A program made the translations under genes and the position numbers. Below the pieces are notes generated by a model that saw only the letters and a program-made list of their open reading frames with translations, searched no databases and had not been told where the DNA came from. From the NCBI GenBank assembly GCA_020435185.1, contig JAGRAA010000182.1:1-11088 (forward strand): a stretch of 11,088 bases of DNA. Direction: 5' to 3'. Below are positions 1-5,976 of the stretch, piece by piece. The DNA is from Bdellovibrionales bacterium. GTDB taxonomy: Bacteria > Bdellovibrionota > Bdellovibrionia > Bdellovibrionales > UBA1609. Positions within the stretch are counted from its first letter, which is position 1; each line of letters starts with the position of its first letter.

Positions 1-87
1 CCAAAACCTGTTTTCACCAACTACATAAAAATATGTCAAGACCGACCAAGCTTTAAACGCTATATCGATCAAGCGGGTTCGTTTTGA
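1..87 (+). CDS. C-terminal end of a glutathione S-transferase-like protein (partial)
   Basis: The first frame is open from base 1 to a TGA at 85-87 and gives 28 residues ending in AGSF. The stretch NYIKICQDRPSFKRYIDQ resembles the last helix of many bacterial GSTs, where an aromatic residue is followed by an R-P-x-F/Y-K-R pattern. Only this tail is in the window, so the catalytic half cannot be judged. The gene converges on rsgA and shares the hairpin terminator at 144-177. The call rests on one short motif. An unrelated protein with a similar tail is possible, but two complete GST genes elsewhere in the window make the reading more plausible. Confidence 0.5.
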   Translation, partial: PKPVFTNYIKICQDRPSFKRYIDQAGSF

Positions 88-143
88 TTTAACTTGAATG
101 TAGAGAACAGATTTTTTCAAATGGACAATTAATCCCTCTAAAA

Positions 144-177
144 AAGAAGCCTAAGGTCACCAGGCCTTAGACTTCTT
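144..177 (-). terminator. Rho-independent terminator of rsgA, probably bidirectional
   Basis: Stem AAGAAG-C-CTAAGG pairs with CCTTAG-A-CTTCTT across an 8-base loop, with one C/A mismatch. It starts 6 bases past the rsgA stop. Read on the minus strand it is followed by an unbroken T run (bases 145 down to 141), as expected for an intrinsic terminator. Read on the plus strand the downstream tract CTTCTTTCT is less regular but still T-rich, so it probably also ends the converging GST-like gene. Confidence 0.87.
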
Positions 178-182
178 TCTGA

Positions 183-1223
183 TTAATTCTTGTTTTTAAA
201 CTTCTTCTGTTGCTTGTATTCCATATTAATTTTTTTCCATCTTTTCTTTGAATTTGCGCTCTCGGCTTTATCTACTTTTCTTACAGCAAAGGCGACTTCG
301 CGCTGTAGCTTTTGATAGTTTTGCCATTCCTTTTCTTCTAACGCCCCCTTTTCAATAGCTTCACGAACCGCGCATCCAGGCTCATTACTGTGTCCGCAAT
401 CTGAGAATCGACAACGACTAATTAATGTACTCACCTCAGGAAAAGTCTGATCCACCACTTCAGCTCCTCCAAAAACCTGAACCTCTCTGACTCCAGGGGT
501 ATCTATGATTAATCCCTTACCCGGAATAAAAAACATTTGCCGAGAAGTTGTCGTATGTCGCCCTTTATCGTCATCCTTTCGAACACCCTGAGTTCCTTGA
601 ACTTCTTGACCCAAGAGACGGTTAACCAAACTGGACTTACCCACCCCAGAAGATCCGACAAATACCGATGTACTCCCTAAAGGCATAAGATCAAAAATTT
701 CATTTATACCGACTTCTTTTACAATACTTGTCGTTATAACTTTAATTTGTAATCTGGCTTCAACCTCTTGAAGCAACTGATTCGGATTGTCTAATAAATC
801 CGACTTTGACAAAATCACAACGGGGTAAGCTCCTCCTTTTTTTATAAGCAATAAAAATCTCTGCAGTCGATTTAAATTGAAATCTTGATTTGCCGAAGTC
901 ACCACAAAAACAGTATCTATGTTTGCAGCGATAACTTGTTCTCCACGATTCGTCCATCTTGACAGTAAAGACTTTCTTTGCACAATCTCTTTGATAATAG
1001 CCGCCTTCTCTCCCTGTTCGTCTTCAAACAATGGGGTATGAATGACCCAATCCCCTACGGCAAGAGATTCCGTAACCTGCCCCGACAAATAAAGGTTGAG
1101 CTCAGTTTCACTATTAATGGCTCTAAAGTATGATCTGTGAATAGCTGTAACCCTAGCCACAGTTGATGTATCTACATCATTTAGATTTCTAAACGATGAC
1201 CATCCCAATGCATATAAATCCAC
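183..1223 (-). CDS. rsgA: Ribosome small subunit-dependent GTPase A
   Basis: RsgA is a GTPase that acts in the cytoplasm during late 30S subunit maturation. The 346-residue protein shows the circularly permuted order of the family: an N-terminal OB-fold region (about 20-85), G4-like SKSD (139-142), G5-like TTS (164-166), P-loop GSSGVGKS (190-197), G2 region GRHTTT (221-226) and G3 DTPG (241-244). A zinc knuckle follows with C271, C276, H278 and C284, then a very basic lysine-rich tail. The usual NKxD is SKSD here, a conservative change. The start is GTG at 1221-1223, 7 bases after an AAGGAG ribosome binding site. Length is close to E. coli RsgA. The gene ends at a strong terminator and may be preceded by a short leader ORF. 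Confidence 0.97.
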   Translation of the reverse strand: MDLYALGWSSFRNLNDVDTSTVARVTAIHRSYFRAINSETELNLYLSGQVTESLAVGDWVIHTPLFEDEQGEKAAIIKEIVQRKSLLSRWTNRGEQVIAANIDTVFVVTSANQDFNLNRLQRFLLLIKKGGAYPVVILSKSDLLDNPNQLLQEVEARLQIKVITTSIVKEVGINEIFDLMPLGSTSVFVGSSGVGKSSLVNRLLGQEVQGTQGVRKDDDKGRHTTTSRQMFFIPGKGLIIDTPGVREVQVFGGAEVVDQTFPEVSTLISRCRFSDCGHSNEPGCAVREAIEKGALEEKEWQNYQKLQREVAFAVRKVDKAESANSKKRWKKINMEYKQQKKFKNKN

Positions 1224-1258
1224 GGGAATACTCCTTTAAAATAAAATTTAAATTGAAT

Positions 1259-1302
1259 AACAAATAATTTAAAGAATGGTCACGGAGACCACATTATTTG
1301 TT
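1259..1302 (-). repeat. Nested inverted repeat in the rsgA leader
   Basis: The 10-base arms AACAAATAAT and ATTATTTGTT (1259-1268 and 1293-1302) are exact inverted copies. Inside them TGGTC (1277-1281) and GACCA (1287-1291) form a second, GC-richer 5-bp stem with a 5-base loop. In rsgA-sense RNA the structure covers the last codons and the stop of the small leader ORF and ends about 22 bases before the rsgA ribosome binding site. The bases after it are AT-rich but contain no clean U tract, so it is not a standard terminator. A leader-RNA regulatory fold is possible. Confidence 0.45.
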
Positions 1303-1337
1303 CTAACTATTCTAAGTGCTTGAATTAAAACAATCAT
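1269..1337 (-). CDS. Possible 22-residue leader peptide upstream of rsgA
   Basis: An ATG at 1335-1337 (a second ATG lies just upstream at 1338-1340) begins a 22-codon frame ending in TAA at 1269-1271. AAGGAGG sits 5 bases before the ATG at 1337 and is one of the best ribosome binding sites in the window. Twelve of the 22 residues are Ile, Val or Leu, the composition seen in branched-chain amino acid leader peptides such as IlvL, although the rsgA context is unlike those operons. The ORF ends inside a nested hairpin 45 bases before the rsgA GTG. It may be a regulatory leader, or a short toxin-like or spurious ORF. No homologue is recognised, and the composition could partly reflect AT-rich DNA. 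Confidence 0.42.
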   Translation of the reverse strand: MIVLIQALRIVRTNNVVSVTIL

Positions 1338-1364
1338 CATGACCTCCTTTTTTAGAAATTAAAG

Positions 1365-1391
1365 AGTCTAATAAAACAGCAAATTTGTCAA
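1365..1391 (-). promoter_or_regulatory. Candidate promoter for the leader ORF and rsgA
   Basis: On the minus strand a perfect TTGACA (1391-1386) is followed after 15 bases by TAGACT (1370-1365), which matches TATAAT at four of six positions. The spacer is shorter than the ideal 17. Transcription would begin near 1358, just upstream of the AAGGAGG before the small ORF. No terminator is visible between the arsR stop and this site, so read-through from arsR is also possible. Confidence 0.4.
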
Positions 1392-1418
1392 CTACCACTA
1401 TATCTTTGAGCCCATTTC

Positions 1419-1739
1419 CTAGTCTTTGCTCTCCGATTCTACGAATTCCTTTAAAGCAACAAGGCGCTGATCCCATTCATACTCTAACTGAGAAATAAAC
1501 TCACGAGCGGCTTTTAAAGAACTTGTCTGTAAAAAAACTTGGGTCTCTCGACCCTGGGGAATCAGCTTCACCACTTGTGCTGAAACTAAAACCTGAAGTT
1601 GTTTTCTAGCTCCTTGTCGAGTCACTCCCAAATTTTTAGAAATCTCTCCAATGGTAGACGGAGAAGACTTCACTAATTTTTTTACCATTTCTAATCGAAT
1701 GGGGTCACCTAAGGCTTTGTAAATTATTGCTTCATTCAT
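1419..1739 (-). CDS. ArsR-family winged-helix transcriptional regulator
   Basis: This 106-residue protein has the compact winged helix of the ArsR family. IYKALGDPIRLEMVKKL (6-22) is the typical opening helix, TIGEISKNLGVTRQGARKQLQVL (29-51) the helix-turn-helix, and the wing lies around LIPQGRETQVFLQ (59-71). It contains no cysteine and lacks the ELCVCD metal site, so it is unlikely to be a metal sensor and belongs with the ArsR proteins paired with SRPBCC genes. I chose the ATG at 1737-1739 because it gives the family's usual N-terminus and overlaps the SRPBCC stop as ATGA. A longer in-frame start at 1778 would run inside the neighbouring gene. It probably represses its own operon through the palindrome at 2228-2263. 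Confidence 0.9.
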   Translation of the reverse strand: MNEAIIYKALGDPIRLEMVKKLVKSSPSTIGEISKNLGVTRQGARKQLQVLVSAQVVKLIPQGRETQVFLQTSSLKAAREFISQLEYEWDQRLVALKEFVESESKD

Positions 1740-2170
1740 TGAAACAATTTCTCCAATCGTCCAAGCATAAAGTCCCATCCTTTTGAATTTTGATTGAAAG
1801 ATCCCTCTATTGTTTCAGCGGGTAAGCTTGCAAAACCAGATTCTACTAAAGTCACTTTACATTTATTTTCAGCTAATTCTTCAATATGAAATTCCACTAA
1901 GGTATTTGGTACACTCAAAACATCTCCCAAGTAATGACTTGCTCCAGGAACCCAACGATAAGAAAAATAATGAAATGGTTTTGCGTCTTCAACATAAACC
2001 TGATTTCTCCCATGATCTCCAAAACCAAAAATAGGCTGCTGACCGACCTGATACTTACCCTCTAAGGTTTCTGGAAACCATAAAATCACTTTATCTGGAT
2101 CAGAGATGGCCGCGTAGATTTTCTCTTTATCAGCATTGATGGTAATCTCTCGTCTGATTTCATTTTGCAT
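1736..2170 (-). CDS. SRPBCC / AHSA1-type START-like domain protein
   Basis: The 144-residue protein is one helix-grip fold domain that probably binds a hydrophobic ligand in the cytoplasm. Features of the COG3832/AHSA1 group are an opening strand INADKEKIYAAISDPDKV, the WFPE turn, a central strand FHYFSYRWVPG, TLVEFHIEEL and VTLVESGF, and a long C-terminal helix GWDFMLGRLEKLF. The ATG at 2168-2170 follows GAGGAG at 6 bases. It is the first gene of a two-gene unit and overlaps the ArsR gene by four bases (ATGA), so the two are likely translated together. ArsR-SRPBCC pairs are common, but their substrates are mostly unknown and the ligand here cannot be told from sequence. Confidence 0.87.
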   Translation of the reverse strand: MQNEIRREITINADKEKIYAAISDPDKVILWFPETLEGKYQVGQQPIFGFGDHGRNQVYVEDAKPFHYFSYRWVPGASHYLGDVLSVPNTLVEFHIEELAENKCKVTLVESGFASLPAETIEGSFNQNSKGWDFMLGRLEKLFQ

Positions 2171-2212
2171 AAAAATCTCCTCTTATAAAATTCTCAATTT
2201 TCTTTCTAATTA

Positions 2213-2241
2213 ATTAGATCATGCATTAATCTTTTATGCAA
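2213..2241 (-). promoter_or_regulatory. Candidate promoter of the SRPBCC-arsR operon
   Basis: On the minus strand TTGCAT (2241-2236) and TCTAAT (2218-2213) are 17 bases apart. The -10 matches the consensus at five of six positions; the -35 is weak. The -35 lies inside the 36-bp palindrome, so a repressor bound there would block RNA polymerase. An ATTAATTAG-rich leader and the GAGGAG ribosome binding site follow. Confidence 0.4.
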
Positions 2242-2263
2242 CTATATAGTTGCATAAAAGATT
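2228..2263. promoter_or_regulatory. 36-bp perfect palindrome, probable ArsR operator
   Basis: Bases 2228-2245 are the exact reverse complement of 2246-2263, with no spacer. The core is TGCAACTATATAGTTGCA. It lies about 60 bases upstream of the SRPBCC start and overlaps that gene's candidate -35. A dimeric winged-helix regulator such as the adjacent ArsR protein would be expected to bind a site of this symmetry. Assignment to ArsR rather than TetR rests on position and on the TetR operators being a different motif. Confidence 0.65.
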
Positions 2264-2326
2264 TTACAAATAAATTCAATGAGATAGAGCTTACAAAGAA
2301 TGCCGTTTAAATTTTTAACTAAACTC

Positions 2327-2355
2327 TTGAAATAGGACGATCATCCTAGTATGAT
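2327..2355 (+). promoter_or_regulatory. Promoter of the tetR-tag-GST operon
   Basis: TTGAAA (2327-2332), a 17-base spacer and TATGAT (2350-2355) each match the sigma-70 consensus at five of six positions. Transcription would start around 2361-2363. The spacer is almost entirely the first TetR operator, and the second operator covers the start site. Confidence 0.75.
2333..2348. promoter_or_regulatory. TetR operator 1, inside the promoter spacer
   Basis: TAGGACGATCATCCTA is a 16-bp imperfect palindrome with arms TAGGA and TCCTA. It shares the pattern TAGGAYGNNCRTCCTA with the site at 2363-2378. It fills 16 of the 17 bases between the -35 and -10. Confidence 0.75.
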
Positions 2356-2385
2356 TTAATTTTAGGATGAACGTCCTAAAATTAA
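2356..2385. promoter_or_regulatory. TetR operator 2, covering the transcription start
   Basis: The core TAGGATGAACGTCCTA (2363-2378) repeats the first operator's pattern. The symmetry extends outward with TTAATTT and AAATTAA arms to 30 bp, broken only near the centre. The two operator centres are 30 bp apart, close to three helical turns, so two dimers would sit on the same face of the DNA. Confidence 0.75.
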
Positions 2386-2397
2386 TGGAGCCTAAAA

Positions 2398-2982
2398 ATG
2401 AAAAATTCATCCACAAAAGAAGACATCATTTTCAATGCTGATCAGCTTTTTTATGAACAGGGATATGAAAAGACTTCTTTTGCAGATATTGCCAGTAAAG
2501 TGAATATCTCAAAAGGAAATTTTTATCATCACTTTAAAACCAAAGATGATCTTTTAAAGGCCGTCATCGAATATCGTCTAAATAACACAGAAAAGATGTT
2601 AATGGATTGGCAAATAAAAGGAAAAACTCCCACCGAAAGAATTCAAAGCTTTATTAAGATATTAATTAGAAATCGTAAAAAAATTAAGCTTTATGGATGC
2701 CCTGTAGGAACACTCTCCTCAGAATTAAATAAGCTTGAGCACTCTTCTAAAAAAGAAGCCAATAGGCTTTTTGACTTATTCCGAGATTGGTTAAAAGTGC
2801 AATTTCTCGAGTTGGGTCATCAAGAAGATGCTGATAGACTGGCCATGCATATACTTGCGCGCAGCCAAGGCGTCGCTGTTCTCGCCAACGCTTATCAAGA
2901 TGAAACTTTTGTCGATTACGAGGTAGATCTTCTTGTAAAATGGGTAGATAACCTGAACAACTTAACGAAAGTAAAAGTATGA
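2398..2982 (+). CDS. TetR/AcrR-family repressor
   Basis: This 194-residue protein carries the TetR DNA-binding domain at residues 8-55: TSFADIASKVNISKGNFYHHF (26-46) is the helix-turn-helix, followed by KTKDDLLKAVI. The C-terminal ligand domain contains YGCPVGTLSSEL (99-110), a pattern seen in LmrA/YxaF- and NemR-like regulators. C101 in that motif is the only cysteine, so it could sense electrophiles by thiol modification as E. coli NemR does; this is inference. The ATG follows GGAG by 7 bases. The gene heads a six-gene cluster and overlaps tag by four bases. Two operators in its own promoter indicate autoregulation and control of the whole operon. Confidence 0.93.
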   Translation: MKNSSTKEDIIFNADQLFYEQGYEKTSFADIASKVNISKGNFYHHFKTKDDLLKAVIEYRLNNTEKMLMDWQIKGKTPTERIQSFIKILIRNRKKIKLYGCPVGTLSSELNKLEHSSKKEANRLFDLFRDWLKVQFLELGHQEDADRLAMHILARSQGVAVLANAYQDETFVDYEVDLLVKWVDNLNNLTKVKV

Positions 2983-3587
2983 AAAACACAATAAAAGGAT
3001 CCGACGGAAAGCTTCGCTGTAAATGGTGTGCCGCCACTCCAGAATATATGAATTATCACGATACTGAATGGGGCTTTCCCGTGAGAGACGATCTTAGACT
3101 GTTCGAAAAAATTTGCCTAGAAGGATTTCAATCAGGATTAAGTTGGCGAACAATTTTAGCGAAGAGAGAAAATTTTCGCAAAGCCTTTAAAAATTTTAAT
3201 ATAGACAAAGTGGCTAAATTCAACCAAAAAGATGTCGACCGACTCCTCAAGGACGAAGGGATTATTCGGCATCGAGGAAAAATAGAAGCCACCATAAACA
3301 ACGCAAAAATGGCAAAAAAAATAATCCAAGAATACGGTTCTTTAACCACATACTTTTGGAATTTTGAACCTAATAGGAAGAACCTTAAAAAACCTCAAAG
3401 CCAAACCGTTTCCGCTGAATCTATTGCTCTTTCTAAAGATCTAAAAAAACGCGGCTGGAAATTTGTTGGCCCTACGACTGTTTTTGCCTTTATGCAGGCG
3501 ATGGGATTGATCAATGACCACGTCGAAGACTGCTTTATTCGAACAAAAGTAAACAATTCAAAAAAAATTAAAAACATCCAAAATTAA
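2979..3587 (+). CDS. tag: DNA-3-methyladenine glycosylase I
   Basis: Tag removes 3-methyladenine from alkylated DNA, leaving an abasic site for base excision repair. The 202-residue protein keeps the family's full set of landmarks. Zinc ligands are C14, H27, H181 and C185, with the same spacing (13 and 4) as in E. coli Tag. NYHDTEWG (25-32) has the conserved tyrosine Y26. CLEGFQSGLSW (46-56) contains the base-pocket residues E48 and W56. GIIRHRGKI (94-102), KKRGWKFVGPTT and NDHVEDC complete the pattern. Its ATG overlaps the tetR stop (ATGA) with no good ribosome binding site, so translation is probably coupled. The tail is slightly longer and more basic than in E. coli. Placement under a TetR repressor suggests inducible alkylation repair. 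Confidence 0.96.
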   Translation: MKNTIKGSDGKLRCKWCAATPEYMNYHDTEWGFPVRDDLRLFEKICLEGFQSGLSWRTILAKRENFRKAFKNFNIDKVAKFNQKDVDRLLKDEGIIRHRGKIEATINNAKMAKKIIQEYGSLTTYFWNFEPNRKNLKKPQSQTVSAESIALSKDLKKRGWKFVGPTTVFAFMQAMGLINDHVEDCFIRTKVNNSKKIKNIQN

Positions 3588-3601
3588 CTCCGGAGGAATC
3601 C

Positions 3602-4252
3602 ATGTATAAAATTATAAGCTTTGGTCTTTGTCCTTTTGTACAACGATCAATAATCACTATGAATTATAAAAACGTGCCTTATGACGTCGAGTACATTGAC
3701 CTTGCTAACAAGCCTGATTGGTTTTTAAAGATTTCACCTATGGGTAAAGTTCCTGTTCTACAAGTGGACGATGAAGTGCTCTTTGAATCGGCAGTCATTA
3801 ACGAATACATAGATGAAGTGTCAGAAGGCTCATTGCTCTCTGAAGATCCTTTACTTAGAGCAAGAGAAAGGGCCAATATTGAGCTTTCAAGTGCAGTTAT
3901 TGGATCCTATTTCAATACAGCCATTGCAAAAAATAAGGAAGACTATATAAAGTGCAAAGCTGAATTAGAAAGAAATTTGACTTTTTTATTAGACAAATAT
4001 CAAGGTCCTTATTTTAAAGGAAACGATTTATCTTTGGTTGATACTGCTGCCATTCCAGGCCTCCAAAGAATTGTTCTCACCAATAATCTTTTCGAAGATT
4101 TAAACTTATCCAAAAACCATAAAGATAAATTTAAAGCATGGCTAAACTCGGCACTTTCTTTAGAAGCGGTAAAAAATTCTGTTCCCTCTGACTTCGAGAA
4201 AGACTATAAAGAGTATTTATTAAATAGAGAGAGTTATATCCACTTAAGGTGA
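3602..4252 (+). CDS. Glutathione S-transferase, cysteine-type (omega-like)
   Basis: The 216-residue protein has an N-terminal thioredoxin fold (1-75) and a helical C-terminal domain. SFGLCPFVQR (6-15) has C10 in the CPF position used as catalytic cysteine by omega-type GSTs and relatives, which favour thiol transfer or reductive deglutathionylation over conjugation. The cis-proline is in GKVPVL (P51), and E62-S63 bind the glutathione gamma-glutamyl group. GNDLSLVDTAAIP (140-152) is the capping motif of the helical domain. The start follows CGGAGGAA by 5 bases, 14 bases after tag. The substrate cannot be read from sequence. An SspA-like non-enzymatic role is less likely because the cysteine is kept. 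Confidence 0.9.
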   Translation: MYKIISFGLCPFVQRSIITMNYKNVPYDVEYIDLANKPDWFLKISPMGKVPVLQVDDEVLFESAVINEYIDEVSEGSLLSEDPLLRARERANIELSSAVIGSYFNTAIAKNKEDYIKCKAELERNLTFLLDKYQGPYFKGNDLSLVDTAAIPGLQRIVLTNNLFEDLNLSKNHKDKFKAWLNSALSLEAVKNSVPSDFEKDYKEYLLNRESYIHLR

Positions 4253-4264
4253 AGGACATTATAA

Positions 4265-4690
4265 ATGAAAACTTCTGTTCACAGATTACTTCTTTGTTTT
4301 TCGGCTGGATCCGCCGGAGGACTAATGAATTCAATATTCGTATGGCTTTTTGGGTTTATAGGGATAAACCAATTACTTGGAGTGGCTATTTCTCCGACCC
4401 TTACACCACAATGGCTTTATCCCCGAATTGTATGGGGTGGACTATGGGGATTTGTATTTATATTTATGGATTTAAAAAAGCCTATATCCTTAACAAAGGT
4501 TTTTTTAATTTCACTAGGACCCTCTTTAGTACAACTTTTAATTGTGTTCCCCTTTAAAGCTCAAAAAGGATTTTTGGGTTTGGAGCTCGGACTCCTCACT
4601 CCTGCCTTAGTGCTTTTTTTTAATTTCGTTTGGGGACTGGTTGCCTTACTTTTGTTGAATAAGAATAGAGGAAATCATGTCGCATTTTAA
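4265..4690 (+). CDS. Conserved four-helix membrane protein of unknown function
   Basis: This 141-residue hydrophobic protein has about four membrane segments (roughly 8-30, 52-70, 78-97 and 108-131). It has small-residue motifs SAGSAGGL and WGGLWG, a proline-containing loop SPTLTPQWLYPR, and LGLELGLLTP. These match my memory of a conserved family of small hypothetical inner-membrane proteins without known function, so no activity is assigned. The ATG follows AAGGA by 8 bases and lies 12 bases after the GST stop. Its last 14 bases overlap the methyltransferase start, so it is part of the operon. An overlapping frame from 4249 was rejected because it lacks this coherent membrane pattern. Confidence 0.75.
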   Translation: MKTSVHRLLLCFSAGSAGGLMNSIFVWLFGFIGINQLLGVAISPTLTPQWLYPRIVWGGLWGFVFIFMDLKKPISLTKVFLISLGPSLVQLLIVFPFKAQKGFLGLELGLLTPALVLFFNFVWGLVALLLLNKNRGNHVAF

Positions 4691-5267
4691 TGAGGCTGCT
4701 GCCCAATGGGATAAAGAAGATAAAATCAAGATGATGCAACAGCTGGCTGAAAAGACTCTTGAAAAATTAAATATTACCAAACCCATAGATATCCTGGATT
4801 TTGGCTGTGGCACTGGATTGTTTGGTCTAGAAATGGCGCCCATAGCGAAAAGCATCACCGGAATAGACACTTCAGAAGGAATGCTAGAGATTTTTAATAA
4901 AAAAACTCAAAATGCATCTCACATTCAGTCGGTTTTAATCGATCTTGAAAAGCAAAATTACGATAAAAAATTTGATTTAATTGTAAGCTCTATGGCCTTT
5001 CACCATTTAGAAGATCCAAACAAAATGATCACCAAACTCAAATCAATGCTTAATCCACTCGGGCATATTGCCATTGTAGATTTAGATAAAGAAGATGGCA
5101 CCTTTCATCCTGATAATAAAGCCATGGGAGTAAGACATTTTGGTTTTGACCAAGATGAACTTTCGCAGTGGGCAAAATTAAATGAACTAACATTAGACCA
5201 TCACATTATTAACTTTATCTCTAAAAACCAAAAAGAGTACGGTCAGTTTTTAGCTATTTTTCATTGA
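4677..5267 (+). CDS. Class I SAM-dependent methyltransferase
   Basis: The 196-residue cytoplasmic enzyme has a Rossmann-like SAM-binding core. Motif I is ILDFGCGTG (39-47), the acidic residue ending strand 2 is D64 in GID, the adenine-site acid is near D89, and motif IV/V is FDLIVSSMAFHHLEDP (99-114). A post-motif strand HIAIVDLDKEDG follows. The pattern fits the broad Methyltransf_11/25 group of small-molecule methyltransferases; the substrate is unknown. A detoxifying role, methylating a thiol, metalloid or quinone-derived product, is suggested only by its neighbours. The ATG has AGAGGA 5 bases upstream, within the preceding gene, and the 14-base overlap implies coupled translation. Confidence 0.9.
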   Translation: MSHFNEAAAQWDKEDKIKMMQQLAEKTLEKLNITKPIDILDFGCGTGLFGLEMAPIAKSITGIDTSEGMLEIFNKKTQNASHIQSVLIDLEKQNYDKKFDLIVSSMAFHHLEDPNKMITKLKSMLNPLGHIAIVDLDKEDGTFHPDNKAMGVRHFGFDQDELSQWAKLNELTLDHHIINFISKNQKEYGQFLAIFH

Positions 5268-5275
5268 GGTTGTCT

Positions 5276-5857
5276 ATGTCTAAAAAAATATTAATTATTG
5301 ATGCTCATCCTGATAAAAGTAGCCTTTGTTGTTCACTTGCAGATTCTTATTTAGAAAAATCATCAGCGGCCGGGTTTGATGTTCAAAAGCTTTCATTACG
5401 TGATTTAGAATTCGATTTAAATTTAAAACATGGTTATCGCATTATTCAAGAATTGGAACCTGATCTCATTAAATCTCAAAAACTCATAAAATGGTGTGAA
5501 CACCTCGTGATTATTTATCCGATGTGGTGGGGAATGGTTCCCGCACTCTTAAAAGGATTTTTAGACCGTTGCTGGTTACCAGGATTTGCTTTTAAGTACC
5601 ACGAAAATGATCCTTTTTGGGACAGACTTCTCTCGGGAAGGAGTGCGCGAATTATTGTAACCTCTGATGCTCCTTATTTTTATAATCTTTTTGCTTATTT
5701 GAATGCCCCTTATAGAATAATGAAAAAAACTATTCTCGGCTTTTGTGGCTTTAAACCCGTTAAACTAACCGCAATTGGAAACGTTAAAAACATGAAAGAA
5801 GATAAAATAAAAAAAGTAATAAATGAAATTGGCCATCTAGGCTTACTTGGGAAATGA
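5276..5857 (+). CDS. NAD(P)H-dependent quinone oxidoreductase, flavodoxin-2 fold
   Basis: The 193-residue flavoprotein belongs to the KefF/MdaB/NQO1-type family, which transfers two electrons from NAD(P)H to quinones and avoids semiquinone radicals. IDAHPDKSSLCCSL (8-21) is the flavin phosphate-binding loop. IIYPMWWGMVPALLKGFLDR (79-98) and LPGFAFKY (101-108) form the flavin and substrate site. VTSDAP (128-133) is the second flavin loop. I chose the ATG at 5276 because GAGG lies 6 bases upstream and the protein begins as expected with MSKKILIIDAHP. An in-frame TTG at 5264 would add four residues. It is the last gene of the operon, 8 bases after the methyltransferase. Confidence 0.91.
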   Translation: MSKKILIIDAHPDKSSLCCSLADSYLEKSSAAGFDVQKLSLRDLEFDLNLKHGYRIIQELEPDLIKSQKLIKWCEHLVIIYPMWWGMVPALLKGFLDRCWLPGFAFKYHENDPFWDRLLSGRSARIIVTSDAPYFYNLFAYLNAPYRIMKKTILGFCGFKPVKLTAIGNVKNMKEDKIKKVINEIGHLGLLGK

Positions 5858-5976
5858 TTAAACTAACTTTTGATCTCCCTAAAAAATGAATCAAAGAAAA
5901 ATCCATTTTGATAAGATAAAAATAACACTTCTGGTATAGAATAAGATTCTTTTGCGTTCATAATAAAATACCAACC

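Noticed and set aside
1269..1337. Calling the small ORF a true ilv-type attenuator leader
   Set aside because: The downstream gene is rsgA, not a branched-chain amino acid gene, there is no run of identical regulatory codons, and the hairpin lacks a U tract. It is kept only as a candidate leader peptide.
1740..1778. Longer ArsR start at 1778 adding MGLYAWTIGEIVS
   Set aside because: The extension lies wholly inside the SRPBCC coding sequence and is not part of the family's N-terminus. The ATG at 1739 gives the usual ATGA coupling.
4249..4557. A 102-codon frame overlapping the membrane protein gene
   Set aside because: It overlaps the 4265-4690 gene in another frame, starts at the GST stop, and gives a composition without domain-like pattern, while the 4265 frame yields a coherent four-helix protein with a good ribosome binding site.
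5264..5275. TTG start of the quinone reductase at 5264
   Set aside because: The ATG at 5276 is correctly placed after GAGG and gives the standard N-terminus.
5858..5976. Terminator between the convergent quinone reductase and hxlR genes
   Set aside because: Only weak AT-rich inverted repeats are visible, such as AGAAT-AAG-ATTCT and TTTGAT/ATCAAA. None has both a stable stem and a T tract, so no site is called.
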